Below, piece by piece: positions 8,826-17,270 of a stretch of DNA of 64,000 nt (position 1 is the first letter of the stretch; the number at the start of each line of letters is the position of its first letter). The DNA lies in contig NW_008705562.1 in assembly GCF_000186865.1 (NCBI RefSeq), positions 1,790,927 to 1,854,926 of the forward strand, written 5' to 3'. A program made the position numbers and the translations under genes. The notes under the pieces are model-generated. The model saw only the letters and a list, made by a program, of their open reading frames with translations. It was not told where the DNA came from and did no database searches. This DNA is from Aureococcus anophagefferens (Eukaryota; Sar; Pelagophyceae; Pelagomonadales; Pelagomonadaceae).

Positions 8826-9839
8826 ATGGCGGCCTTGGACGAATCGACCGTGCCCATCGTCGACATCGCGCCCTTCGCCGCCCCGTCCCTCTACGACGAC
8901 GCGGCGCGCGCGACGGCGGCGCGCGCCTGGGACGCGGCCATGACCGAGGTGGGCTTCGCCGTGATCGTCGGCCACGGCGTGCCGGCGAAGGTCGTCGAGG
9001 ACCTGCGCGCGGGCGCGGGCGACTTCTTCTCGCGCGACGCCGCCGAAAAGCTCGCGTACCGCCACGGGCCCTACGGGAACCCGCTCGGCGGCTACACGGC
9101 CATGGGCACGGAGGCCGTCTCCCGGACGCGCGACGCCCACGGCTCCGACGCCGGCGGCGCCGGCGGCTTCGAGGCGGCGCTCCCGGACCTCGTCGAGTCC
9201 TTCGTCTTCAAGCCCGACGAGGCGACGAGGCCGAAGCCGCCGGCGCTCGAGGCCGCGGGCCGCGCCTACCACGCGGCGCTGCTGGGCGTGCTCGACACGC
9301 TGCACGCCGTGACCGCGGCGGCCCTGGGCCTGCCGGCGGGCTTCTTCGACGAGTTCTACGCGCCGGGGGCGGACGTGTCGCTGCGCCTCGCGTACTACCC
9401 GCCCGTGCCGGCCGCGGCGCGGAACTCGTCGGCCGTGCGCTACGGCGAGCACACGGACTACACGGGCTTCACCATCCTGCTCCAGGACGACGCGGACGTC
9501 GGCGACCTCGGCGCCGGCGGCCTGCAGGTCCTGCGCAAGTCGGGCGCGTGGACCGCGGTCCGGCCCGTGCGCGGGGCCTTCGTCGTGAACATCGGCGACC
9601 TCTACGAGATCTGGACCAACGGCCGCTGGCGCTCGACGGTGCACCGCGTCATGAAGCCGCCGCCGGACTCGCCCGCGGCCGACGCGCCGCGCCTGTCGAT
9701 CCCGTTCTTCACGGGGCCGCACGGCGACGCGGTCATCGAGGCCATGCCGACCTGCGTCGACGACGACCACCCGGCGAAGTACGCGCCCGTGAAGGCGCTG
9801 GACCACCTCCTCAGCAAGCTCGCGGCGTCGAATACGTAA
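8826..9839 (+). CDS. 2-oxoglutarate/Fe(II) oxygenase, isopenicillin N synthase-like
   Basis: 337 aa, normal length for the family. The N-terminal DIOX_N-type region contains VPIVDIAPF and EVGFAVIVGHGVP. The catalytic jelly roll has the iron ligands in YGEHTDYTGFTILLQDD (His and Asp, about residues 207-209) and STVHRVM (distal His, about 271). The 2-oxoglutarate clamp is Arg-x-Ser in RLSIPFF (about 288). The arrangement is that of plant flavonoid/gibberellin oxygenases, yeast YPR-type dioxygenases and bacterial IPNS-like enzymes. The substrate cannot be deduced. All catalytic residues are present. The upstream region from the broken SET gene is about 210 bp, with no recognised element. Confidence 0.92.
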   Translation: MAALDESTVPIVDIAPFAAPSLYDDAARATAARAWDAAMTEVGFAVIVGHGVPAKVVEDLRAGAGDFFSRDAAEKLAYRHGPYGNPLGGYTAMGTEAVSRTRDAHGSDAGGAGGFEAALPDLVESFVFKPDEATRPKPPALEAAGRAYHAALLGVLDTLHAVTAAALGLPAGFFDEFYAPGADVSLRLAYYPPVPAAARNSSAVRYGEHTDYTGFTILLQDDADVGDLGAGGLQVLRKSGAWTAVRPVRGAFVVNIGDLYEIWTNGRWRSTVHRVMKPPPDSPAADAPRLSIPFFTGPHGDAVIEAMPTCVDDDHPAKYAPVKALDHLLSKLAASNT

Positions 9840-10232
9840 GCCTGTGTGTTTTTCGTACTGTAGATGCGCCTCGGCCCTTTCGCGCGACGGCCCGGCCGCC
9901 CTCCTGCGCGCCGAGTTTTGGGCGGAGTCCGGCCCGCGAGCCTTGTAGGGCTGCAGCCACTTTGCTGAATTCAAGGTCGGCTTCAAGATTCATTGGGTAC
10001 GGGCAACGACGCCTCGAAAAAACCTTCAGTGCCGCTTTGCTTGATCATTCAAGCGCCTCGGCGACCAGCGCGCCGACAGCGTTCGAGAAGGAAATTACTC
10101 TTCGGTACGTCGCGCTGCCGCTGTAGGGCAGAACCCGGCGCCGTCGCCGGTCGCCGGCCCCCTTCTGAAGGCTCCGCGCCGGCGCGACGCCGCGGCACGC
10201 CCTCGGGAAGGGCGCGCCTCGAAGGAGCCGCG
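9840..10232. other. Intergenic stretch, no gene seen
   Basis: A 393-bp spacer between two same-strand genes. It carries open frames only as shadows and a slightly AT-richer patch near 9950-10060. No RNA gene, repeat or conserved protein fragment was recognised. It presumably holds the 3' UTR of the oxygenase and the promoter of the next gene. Confidence 0.5.
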
Positions 10233-11249
10233 ATGAACAACCTCATCGACGGGTTGCTCGTCGACGTCTACGCCTACCTCCTGCCGGAGCTGGGCCACGC
10301 GGCGGCGAGCTCGCAGTTCGTGCGGGCGGCGGACTGCGCGGGCCGCATGCGCATCGCCGAGACCTACGCCGAGTGCTGCGAGGTCGAGCCCGCGGACGTC
10401 GGCGGCGCGTGCTCGTGGCGGGGCCTCGCGGCGTGCTGGGCGCGGAACGCGGTCTGGCTGCGGGCGTCGCCCCGGGACGTCGTCGCCGGGCCCGGCCTCC
10501 CCGAGCCGGCCGACGCTCGGGGCGCCGGGAGCGCCGACGACGGCGGCGACGTCGTCGCGTGGCGCGACGCGCTCCGCCGGGGCCCGCGCGCCGTGCCCCG
10601 CGCGCGCAACGGCCTCGTGCTCCGGGGCGGCGGCGACGACATCCTCGAGGGCACGGTGCTCGTCGTCGCGTCGGCCCGCGGCGACTGCACCATCTTCGAC
10701 GCGGCCCACGACGACGGCGCGAGCCGCCTCGAGCTCTGCCACGGATACCCGCCCGAGTCGCAGGACGCGGCCGCGCCGCGCATCTCCCTCTTCTCCCCGG
10801 CCGGCGGCGGCGGGCCCGCGGCCATCCACCGCGGCTCCACGCGGTCCACGGGCGAGCCCCACGTCTACAGCGTCGCGCTGCGCCGCGAGGCGCAGCCGAG
10901 CCTCGACGTCGACGCGGAGCTCAACGCGGACCTGCGCGCCGACGTCTTCGTCGACGCGCGCCGCGAGGTCGCCGACGCGGCGCTCCGCGCCTCGCGGGGC
11001 TTCTCCGACCGCATCGTCCTCGGGGCGGACCACCAGGGCCGCTGGCCGCTCAACGGCGCGATCCGCGCCTTCGCGCTCTTCCGCGGCCGCGTGCCCGACG
11101 CGTTCCGCGCGGCGCTGGAGCGCGCGCTCGCCGCCAAGCACGGCATCGACGTCGCCGCGGACGCCACGTCCGACGACGCGCCCATGGACGACGCGGGCGA
11201 CGACGACTCCGACGACGACGACTTCTTCGACGACGCGGACGACGAGTGA
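10233..11249 (+). CDS. F-box-like / concanavalin-lectin-like protein with acidic tail
   Basis: 338 aa from the ATG at 10233; the frame is open further upstream but that part is low-complexity. The N-terminus (NNLIDGLLVDVYAYLLPELG, then a Cys/Trp-containing stretch) resembles an F-box followed by its linker. The middle and C-terminal part has the pattern of a LamG/concanavalin-like sandwich: VLGADHQGRWPLNGAIRAF, then ALFRGRVPDAF. This segment is common in stramenopile and bacterial lectin-like domains. The last 30 residues are nearly all Asp/Ser (DDDSDDDDFFDDADDE). A role in substrate recognition for ubiquitination is possible but speculative. Confidence 0.7.
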   Translation: MNNLIDGLLVDVYAYLLPELGHAAASSQFVRAADCAGRMRIAETYAECCEVEPADVGGACSWRGLAACWARNAVWLRASPRDVVAGPGLPEPADARGAGSADDGGDVVAWRDALRRGPRAVPRARNGLVLRGGGDDILEGTVLVVASARGDCTIFDAAHDDGASRLELCHGYPPESQDAAAPRISLFSPAGGGGPAAIHRGSTRSTGEPHVYSVALRREAQPSLDVDAELNADLRADVFVDARREVADAALRASRGFSDRIVLGADHQGRWPLNGAIRAFALFRGRVPDAFRAALERALAAKHGIDVAADATSDDAPMDDAGDDDSDDDDFFDDADDE

Positions 11250-11261
11250 GCGCGAAAGGCG

Positions 11262-11389
11262 CGCCCCCTAAGACTATCGAAGCTGGGTGGACGGTCGACC
11301 CCCCGGGTACAAAAGAGGGCGTCTTGCGACGCGACGAGGGGCCGCGCCCCGAAGACCATCGAAGCTGGTGGGGCGGCGCAAGATTACGA
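11262..11389. repeat. Imperfect 83-bp-period direct repeat between convergent genes
   Basis: The segment aagactatcgaagctgggtg at about 11271 recurs as aagaccatcgaagctggtgg at about 11354, each preceded by a cgcccc block. The two copies lie between the stop codons of the F-box-like and ARM-repeat genes. It may be a duplicated 3'-end signal or a small local duplication; no ORF spans it convincingly. Confidence 0.6.
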
Positions 11390-12331
11390 CTACGCGAAGA
11401 GGGGCCGCGGCGTGACGATCGCGGAGTCGACGTCGAACTTCGTCGGCTTCGCGTTGTCGAGGCCGAGCGCGTCGGCGAGGATGCGCCGCGACCGCACGTG
11501 GGGCGTCAGGTTGCAGAGCGCGCCCTTGGCGGCGGCCTGGCACTGGCCCGAGCCCGTCCGGCGCAGCGCGATGAGGGGCTTGGACGCGCCCGCTAAAGCG
11601 ATGCGCTCCCGGTTCTCGTCGCAGTCGAAGCCGAGGCGCCAGAGCGCCGCGGCGCACTGGAACTGGAGCTGGTCGCTCGACTCCGATCTGAGCAGCGGGG
11701 TCACGAGCGCGGGGATCGCCGCCTGGCCCACGCGCTTCCGCGACGATCCGTCCGTGAGCGCGCCGAGCGCCCAGGCCGCGCGCTCGCGCGCCGCGTTCGT
11801 GTCGCTCCTGTCCAGGGCCTCGACGAAGATCTCGATCGCGCCCGCGTCGACGAGCGCGCCGCGGTTCGCCGCGTGGCCCGCGAGGGCCGCGAGCACGCGG
11901 AGCGCGTCCCGCTTGCCGGCGCCGCGGAGCAGGCCCGCGACGGCGCGGATCGTCTCCGGCGACGCGGCGGCGCCGCCGGCGTCGGCGACGGCGACGGCGC
12001 GGGCCCGCGCGGCCTCGGCGACGCAGCCGTCCGAGTTCGACGACCAGAGCTCGACGAGCAGCCCGAACTCCGTGGCGTCGACGGGCGCCGCGGCGGCGGC
12101 GGCGCTGCCGGACGCGGTCGTCGTGACCTTGTGGCCCGTGATCGTCTTCTCCTTGCTCGACTGGGCGCCGGCGTTGCGCGCGGCGGTCACGGTCTTGTCG
12201 TGGCTCTTGGGCGGCGAGGCGGGCTGCCCCTTGCGCGCCTCGACCAGGGGGCTGCCCCGCGCGCTCTTGCCGACGAGGCGGCGTCTCGTGAAGGGGCTCT
12301 TGGGGGTCGTCGGGTCCTGCTGCTTGCCCAT
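11390..12331 (-). CDS. Armadillo-repeat protein
   Basis: 313 aa from the ATG at 12331 (MGKQQDPTTPKSPFTRRRL). An upstream in-frame ATG exists but its leader is Ser/Thr low-complexity. The first 100 residues are basic and disordered. From about residue 115 there are at least four ARM/HEAT-type helices, for example ALRVLAALAGHAANRGALVDAG, represented by AALAGHAANRGALVDAGA, then RERAAWALGALTDGSSRKR, QCAAALWRLGFDCDENRERI and AAKGALCNLT. Such solenoids act as protein-binding scaffolds; the partner is unknown. The number of repeats is small compared with importins or beta-catenin. Confidence 0.8.
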   Translation of the reverse strand: MGKQQDPTTPKSPFTRRRLVGKSARGSPLVEARKGQPASPPKSHDKTVTAARNAGAQSSKEKTITGHKVTTTASGSAAAAAAPVDATEFGLLVELWSSNSDGCVAEAARARAVAVADAGGAAASPETIRAVAGLLRGAGKRDALRVLAALAGHAANRGALVDAGAIEIFVEALDRSDTNAARERAAWALGALTDGSSRKRVGQAAIPALVTPLLRSESSDQLQFQCAAALWRLGFDCDENRERIALAGASKPLIALRRTGSGQCQAAAKGALCNLTPHVRSRRILADALGLDNAKPTKFDVDSAIVTPRPLFA

Positions 12332-12335
12332 GGTG

Positions 12336-12363
12336 CGTGTGCTGGTGCTGGTGCTGGTGCTGC
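12336..12363. repeat. Short (ctggtg)n-type microsatellite in the 5' leader of the ARM gene
   Basis: Four near-perfect tgctgg/tggtgc units directly upstream of the ATG at 12331, on the opposite strand. Likely a slippage-prone simple repeat in the 5' UTR. Confidence 0.7.
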
Positions 12364-12666
12364 GTTTGTTTCGTTTCGCTTTGTTGCGAGAAGTTTCGGG
12401 AACTCGAGGAGAGCTCGAATCAGGCCGCTCGGTGCGCAATCTTGGCCGACCTTGGCCCCGGCCAATCGCGTAAAAGCATCATGTTGCCCTCGGGAGCCTC
12501 GCCGGCTTGCAGCGTCTGCCTCAGTGCCCTCGCCTCGACCACCTCGCATCGCCACGAGATCGCAGCGCGCGCGCAAGTGCATCAACGTGCATAGCTTCTC
12601 GTCGCGCATCGAAGCTCGCCAATTCATCGCATCGCGTCGACGCGGTAAACGCTCCGCGCGCTGCGC

Positions 12667-13446
12667 ATGGCTCGCATGCATTGGCTGCGGCGCGTCGTGT
12701 GCCTCCTGGCGGCGCGGCGCTGCCTCGCGTCCTTGTCGCCGCTCGTCGCCGGCCCGCGGCAGCTCACGCTCGAGGCCGCCGACGCCATGGCCTCCGCGGC
12801 GCTGCGCGAGGCGGCGGCGCGCGAGTTCAACGACGTGTCCGTGAGCGTCGTCGACGCGTCGGGCCGCGAGCTCGTGCACAAGGCGCACCCGGGCTGCCCG
12901 CGGCTGATCCCGCACCTCGCGCGCGCCAAGGCGGGCTGCGTCATCGGTCTGCACGCGCCGACGCGCGCCGTCAAGGACAAGTACCTGCCGGAGAAGCTCG
13001 CGCAGCTCCTGGGCACGACCGTCGTCGCCGCGGCCGCGACGGCGACGAACTTCGTCGCCGTGCCCGGCGGCGTGCTCTGCCGCGACCCCGTCGACGGCGC
13101 CGTCGTCGGCGCCATCGGCGTCAGCGGCGCGTCGTCCGACGAGGACGAGCACTGCGCCGTCGTCGGCGCGGCCGCCGCGGGCCTCGCGACCGAGCCGGCG
13201 AGCAGCCCGCTCGACGACGTCGACGACGAGGCAGACGATGCGGACATCGAAGAGGACGCGGAGGAGGAGGACGAGGATGTCATCGAGGAAGCGGACGCGG
13301 AGGAAGTGGACGAGGAGGACGAGGATGACGGCGAGGAAGAGGAGGAGGACGAAGAGGACGCCGACGACGACGACGACGACGACGAGTATGACGACGACGA
13401 CGAGTATGACGATGACGACGACGACGAAGAGGAATATGACGAGTAA
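12667..13446 (+). CDS. HbpS/GlcG-like (DUF336) secreted protein with long acidic tail
   Basis: 259 aa. A signal peptide-like N-terminus (MARMHWLRRVVCLLAARRCL) precedes a complete heme-binding HbpS/GlcG/PduO-C-type domain. Its markers are LTLEAADAMASAALREA, VSVSVVDASGRELVHKAH, ARAKAGCVIGLHAPTRAV, PGGVLCRDPVDGAVVGAIGV and SGASSDEDEHCAVVGA. In bacteria this fold binds heme, cobalamin or glycolate-related ligands. From about residue 184 to the stop, the chain is almost entirely Asp and Glu with a few Tyr. This unusual polyacidic tail of roughly 75 residues is encoded by a purine-rich gac/gag tract. The tail might bind calcium or basic proteins; that is inference. Confidence 0.85.
   Translation: MARMHWLRRVVCLLAARRCLASLSPLVAGPRQLTLEAADAMASAALREAAAREFNDVSVSVVDASGRELVHKAHPGCPRLIPHLARAKAGCVIGLHAPTRAVKDKYLPEKLAQLLGTTVVAAAATATNFVAVPGGVLCRDPVDGAVVGAIGVSGASSDEDEHCAVVGAAAAGLATEPASSPLDDVDDEADDADIEEDAEEEDEDVIEEADAEEVDEEDEDDGEEEEEDEEDADDDDDDDEYDDDDEYDDDDDDEEEYDE
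13205..13443 (+). repeat. Purine-rich gac/gag simple-sequence tract coding for polyAsp/Glu
   Basis: About 240 bp made almost wholly of gac, gag, gat and gaa triplets forming the acidic tail of the HbpS-like protein. Triplet composition drifts from gag/gaa to pure gac and then gac/tat mixtures, as expected for repeat expansion followed by mutation. Confidence 0.85.
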
Positions 13447-13551
13447 GCTGTGGTGTGCCTAGATCAACTGGGGAATGCTCCATCTCGTTGAAGTTCACGA
13501 TGGCGTTGCTCTCGGAGAGGCTGCCCGGCATCCCCGCTGCTGTGAGAGCGC

Positions 13552-14007
13552 ATGGCGGCCCTGGACGAGGCCGAGCCCGAGTTTGGGGACTTGACCGACG
13601 AGGTGCGCGCCATCCACCGGAAGAAGTCCTTCCTGTCGCGGCTCTTCGGCTCGAAGCGGAAGGCGCGGCGGCCGACGGAGCGGCCGGCCCACGTGCCCGA
13701 GCCGGAGCCCGGCTTCGAGGACCTGTCGACGACGGCCCACGCGCTCGCCGCCGAGAGCCCGCGGCGGCGCGGCGGGCCGCCGCGGCCCGCCGACTTCGTC
13801 CCGGAGGTCGAGCCGGAGTTCGCGTCGTTCGGCGCCGAGGCGGAGAGCGTCGCGCGGTCCGACAAGCGGCTCATGAAGGCCGCTTCGCGGCGGTCGAGGC
13901 GGCCGCCGCCCGCGGCGCGGCGGCCCGAGGCCCTGGAGATGGAGGAGGAGGAGGCGGGCTACGAGTGCGCGGCCGCGGAGCACACGCGGATCCGGAGCCC
14001 GCGATAG
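13552..14007 (+). CDS. Small protein with three ExEPxF repeats, unknown
   Basis: 151 aa, not recognised. It contains three spaced copies of a short motif: EAEPEFGDLTDEVRAI near the N-terminus, EPEPGFEDLSTTAHALA in the middle and EVEPEFASFGAEAESVA later. Each copy is acidic-Pro-Phe followed by a predicted amphipathic helix. Between the copies are basic stretches (HRKKSFLSRLFGSKRKARR, RRSRRPPPAARR). The regular acid/base alternation suggests a disordered adaptor with a repeated short linear motif, but this is inference. It is convergent with the MFS transporter, with 3 bp between stop codons. Confidence 0.65.
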   Translation: MAALDEAEPEFGDLTDEVRAIHRKKSFLSRLFGSKRKARRPTERPAHVPEPEPGFEDLSTTAHALAAESPRRRGGPPRPADFVPEVEPEFASFGAEAESVARSDKRLMKAASRRSRRPPPAARRPEALEMEEEEAGYECAAAEHTRIRSPR

Positions 14008-14010
14008 GCG

Positions 14011-15363
14011 CTAGCAGCTTATGGCGTCGGTCGCGAGGAGGGCCTCGGAGAGGGTCCCGCCGCGCTTCTTGCGGCGCGGCGGCGCGAAGACGAGGAGCGC
14101 GAAGGCGGCGGCCGCCGTCGCGACGAGGGGGTAGTTCGCGGCCGCGGGCCGGCCCGCGCGCGCGAGGGCCGCGTAGGCCGCGCCGAGCAAGGCGGGCGCG
14201 ACGAGCCCGACGAGCGACTCGACGGCGCCGAGGCCGCCGAGGACCTTGCCCGCGTCGCTCTCGCCGATGGCCTCGACGACCAAGGCGCGGTGCGCGGGAT
14301 TCGCGGCCGCGAGCGGCGCGGCCAGCGGCAGGAGGCCGAAGAGCGCCTTGCCGCCGAGCGCGCGCGGCGGCACGAGCGCGAGGCCCAGCGCCAGCAAGCC
14401 CGAGCAGAAGGGGCCGCAGCGCGCGAGCGCGAGGTTCGCGTCGCGGCCGGGCGCGAGCCGCTTCGCGAGCGGCTCGCCGATGAGCGCGCCCGCGGTGGCC
14501 ATGGCGCCGAGGATGCTCGCGTAGAGGCCGACCTCGCCCTTGGACATGGTCCGCGCGAGGTACTGGACGACGAAGCCGCCGCCGGTCGCGTTGCACATGA
14601 TGAGGCCCCACGCGACGCTCAACGCGAACGCCGGCGACGACGGCGACAGCAGGAGCGCCACACCCCTGCCCGCGTCGCGCAGCGACGCGAGGGCGCCGCG
14701 CGGCGCGCCGCCGGCGGGCTTGGCGGCGACGGGGGGAACGCGCGCGACGCCCGCGAGCGAGACGAGGAACGCGGCGGCCGCGGCGGCGAGCGTCGCCGCG
14801 GACCCGAAGCGCTCCGCGGCGACGCCCGCGGCCACGGGCGCGGCCGCGAAGGCGCCGAAGAGCGACACGGCGATGGGCCGGAACCCGGCCGTCGCCGCCG
14901 CCTCGGGCCCGCGCGCGGAGTCCGACGGCTCGACGGCGGCGGCGGCGGGCGCGCGCGCCGCGTAGGCGTAGGCGGCCGTGAGGAGGCCGAAGTAGCCGCC
15001 CGCGAGGCCGAAGAGCGCGCCGCTCGCCGCCAGCGCGGCGAACGGCAGCTCGAACCACGCGTACGCCGCCGCGGCCGCGGCGCTCGCGGCGCCGCCGACG
15101 CACGCGACGGCCATGGGCAGCCGCGGGCCGCGCGCGTCCGCGACGCCGCCGAGCCACGCGCCGACGACGGTCTGGGGAATGCCCTGGATCAACCCGTAGG
15201 CGACGAGCAACTTCGCGGCGCGCGACGCGCAGGGGTCGTCGGAGTCGGCGCCGTCGCAGCGTTTCTTCTCCCGCGCGACGACCTCCAAGGGGACGACGGT
15301 GGCGATGACGATGCACGTGGCGAAGAACAAGGTGGTGACGAAGAGCAGCGACCGCTGCACCAT
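14011..15363 (-). CDS. Major facilitator superfamily transporter
   Basis: 450 aa from the ATG at 15363 (MVQRSLLFVTT); the longer frame begins at TTG. I count about 11-12 hydrophobic segments, with a central loop (about residues 170-195 and 240-260). The cytoplasmic loop 2-3 motif is present as GGVADARGPRLPMAV, the MFS A-motif (G-x3-D-x-x-G-x-R). The topology and the polar extracellular loop with paired Cys after TM1 (REKKRCDGADSDDPC) resemble SLC46/TetA-type proton-coupled carriers. The substrate is unknown. The C-terminus is short and basic. Confidence 0.85.
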   Translation of the reverse strand: MVQRSLLFVTTLFFATCIVIATVVPLEVVAREKKRCDGADSDDPCASRAAKLLVAYGLIQGIPQTVVGAWLGGVADARGPRLPMAVACVGGAASAAAAAAYAWFELPFAALAASGALFGLAGGYFGLLTAAYAYAARAPAAAAVEPSDSARGPEAAATAGFRPIAVSLFGAFAAAPVAAGVAAERFGSAATLAAAAAAFLVSLAGVARVPPVAAKPAGGAPRGALASLRDAGRGVALLLSPSSPAFALSVAWGLIMCNATGGGFVVQYLARTMSKGEVGLYASILGAMATAGALIGEPLAKRLAPGRDANLALARCGPFCSGLLALGLALVPPRALGGKALFGLLPLAAPLAAANPAHRALVVEAIGESDAGKVLGGLGAVESLVGLVAPALLGAAYAALARAGRPAAANYPLVATAAAAFALLVFAPPRRKKRGGTLSEALLATDAISC

Positions 15364-15441
15364 CGTGTGCGCCGTGTCGGAAGGCTTCCAGTCAGAGGCG
15401 CATGATGACGAGGGCGGTCTGTGAAGTGATGCTGAACTCAA

Positions 15442-15640
15442 TTAAAGTCCTAATTAAACTCAAGGGGACCTCTGCGCGCATGCGAGCGGCTCAAGCCCTG
15501 GGCTCGTTACGGGGGCGCCCGTGCGTGGCACGGAGGTGGGGCCGCCGGCGGAGCGTCATTTCGGGGGAGCGACACAGGGAGGAATCGATGGAAGGGAGGA
15601 AGGACGGGAGGGGGAGGCGTACTAGTAGGGAAAGGAGAAG
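15442..15640. other. Intergenic stretch upstream of the MFS gene
   Basis: No coding potential was recognised. The region is AT-richer at 15425-15470 (likely promoter and 5' UTR of the MFS transporter), then Gly/purine-rich (15570-15640). Confidence 0.4.
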
Positions 15641-15641
15641 C

Positions 15642-15750
15642 CTGGACGGCGCCGGCCTCGACGGGACGTCCCCGCGCGCTGGATGAAGCAGGGATCTCAG
15701 ATCCGAGCGACGGGGTCCGCCTGGACGGCGCCGGCCTCGACCCGGACGTC
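15642..15750. repeat. Duplicated gcctggacggcgccggcctc segment
   Basis: A segment of about 31 bp at 15642-15672 recurs at 15718-15750, and a third diverged copy lies at 17438-17470 after the second tandem gene. In the 15697-15750 and 17418-17470 copies the minus-strand frame is conserved (VEAGAVQADPVARI-stop versus VEAGSVQAKPVARI-stop). This suggests both derive from a coding 3' end. Confidence 0.75.
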
Positions 15751-15975
15751 CTTCGGCGCGTCGGACGCCGTCTCGTCCTTCGCGTGGGTGAAGGAGCCGA
15801 GGCGCGCGGCCTCGGCGCGGAAGAGCGTCGCCGCGGCCGCGTAGAACGCGCGCTCGCGGAAGTGGCCCGAGGCCGCGTAGAGCGCGGCGGCGAAGGACGC
15901 GACCCCGAGGCCCAGCATGTCCGACGCGCCGCTCACGGCCTCGGCGACGACCGACGCGCGCGCGGCCCTCGCGAA
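15697..15975 (-). pseudogene. Gene fragment (3' end of an unknown membrane protein) cut by a MITE
   Basis: Open minus-strand frame of about 93 codons ending at 15697, with no usable ATG; upstream it runs straight into the transposable element at 15976. Residues include SLFARAARASVVAEAVSGAS and the hydrophobic stretch LGLGVASFAAALYAASGHF, which could be a membrane helix. The last 14 codons are conserved in frame next to the second tandem gene copy, where the rest is missing. This looks like the remnant of a gene that belonged to the duplicated unit and was later broken by deletion and transposon insertion. No family is recognised. Confidence 0.5.
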
Positions 15976-16172
15976 CAGGGACGTTCCGTAGGTCGTAGGC
16001 TCGTAGGCACCGGCCGAGGCTACGTAGGCTCGTAGGTACCTACGCGGTCCGTTGTAGGCTCCCAACGGACAGCCCCCCAGTGGGAGCCCACGTAGGTCCG
16101 TAGGCTCGAGTCGAGGCTACGTAGGCGCGTAGGCACCTACGTAGCCACCTACGGAACGTCCCAGCTCGCGAA
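15968..16172. mobile_element. hAT-like MITE, 189 bp, with 18-bp inverted repeats and 8-bp target duplication
   Basis: The element occupies 15976-16164. The left end is CAGGGACGTTCCGTAGGT and the right end ACCTACGGAACGTCCCAG, inverted repeats matching at 17 of 18 positions. It is flanked by a perfect 8-bp direct repeat ctcgcgaa at 15968-15975 and 16165-16172. An 8-bp target duplication with CAGGG termini is the signature of hAT-superfamily transposons; the lack of coding capacity makes it a MITE. The interior has two 30-bp direct repeats (from 16014 and from 16112) rich in cgtagg units, and nested hairpins (gtccgttg/caacggac, ggctccc/gggagcc). Confidence 0.9.
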
Positions 16173-16264
16173 GACCCGAGAAGAGCAGCCTCCTTACGCC
16201 GCGGGGATCGCCCCCGCGCGCTTGTGCGTCGGGGCGGGGCGCCGGGCGTCGGCATCGGGGGACT

Positions 16265-17270
16265 TCAGTAGGGCACCATGACCTGCTGGCCCGCGGCCGC
16301 GCCCGGCGGCACGGCGAACATCATGGTCTGGCCGTTCGGCGCCTGGACCTGGAGCTGCGTGCCCGCGTAGACGCCCTCGGGGATGACGACGGGGAACGTG
16401 CGGGGCTGGCCCGCGGGCGGGTAGTTCTGGTGGGCCATCTGCTGCGGCCGCGGCGCGGACGGGTATTCGGGCTCGTACTTGGGCGCGGCGGCGAACTGGC
16501 CGCCGCCGCCCGCGGAGACGGCGGCGAGCGTGCCGCTCTTCTCGCGCTCCGTGAGCTCGTAGTGGACCTGGGCGTGCATGCAGCCCGCCGTCGTGTAGAA
16601 GACGATGTCCGCGATGAGGTCGAGGATGTTCGCGAGATCGCGGAACGACGGGTCGAACATCGCCGCGAGGTGGCAGATGCAGGCAAGCATCTGGACGCAG
16701 TTGTTGAAGCGGATGATGCGCCGGTCGCAGGGGTCCGACTGGAGGTCGTACTTGTCCATGACGTACCTGACGCGCGGACGCGCGTCGACGGCGGCCCCGG
16801 GCGGGAGCGACGCCGGACCGCGTACATGCGCGTCGAGCTCAGCGAGCAGGACAGGCAGCAGAAGCCCTCGAGGGCGAGGCAGCAGGGGTTGCCCTGGTCG
16901 CCGATGGAGCCGGCCTTGAAGCAGCAGCGGTCGTAGTAGCCCTGGCAGCACACGTACGCGTCCATGTTGCCCTCGAGCGCCTTGTGGCCTGCCGGGACGA
17001 CCGTTCGAAACATACACCGGGGCGTGTGCGTGGACGCCGGACAATCGGACGCATGTAGCAGTTCGTGAAGGGCAGGAAGCAGGGCAGGCCGCCGCAGCAG
17101 CAGGCGAGCGGGTCCTTGCAGGGGGCGTCCTGCATGCCCGTCTTGAACATGTTCTGGCGCCCGCCGCGCGCGTCGTTCTCGTGCGGGGAGTCATCCTGCG
17201 GGGGGTGCGGCGTCGAGGCGGCGGGTTTCGGCGTGCGACGCGGGCGGCGCGCGAAGAAGCAAAGGCACAT
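16265..17270 (-). CDS. Cysteine-rich protein, tandem copy A (three exons)
   Basis: Spliced gene: exon 1 17051-17270, exon 2 16826-16988, exon 3 16265-16766. Introns are 62 bp (16989-17050) and 59 bp (16767-16825), both GT-AG, restoring one frame of 294 aa. The N-terminus is MCLCFFARRPRR. A Cys-rich core follows: CCCGGLPCFLPFTNCYMR, NMDAYVCCQGYYDRCCFK, then EGFCCLSCSLSSTRMYVMDK spanning the second junction, and SDPCDRRIIRFNNCVQMLAC. Two hydrophobic segments follow (QMLACICHLAAMF and LDLIADIVFYTTAGC). The C-terminal tail carries the module VVIPEGVYAGTQLQVQAPNG and a second VPPGAAAGQQ unit. I do not recognise the family; a palmitoylated or Cys-clustered peripheral membrane protein is plausible. 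Confidence 0.85.

Noticed and set aside
15402..15686. 94-aa plus-strand frame between the MFS gene and the tandem locus
   Set aside because: It starts inside the MFS 5' region, lacks any protein-like pattern and ends in Arg/Gly-rich repeat sequence.
15976..16164. MITE acting as an intron of the 15697 fragment
   Set aside because: With the ctcgcgaa duplication, exact removal would need GT/AG at corresponding positions of the two copies. Neither strand gives a GT donor there.
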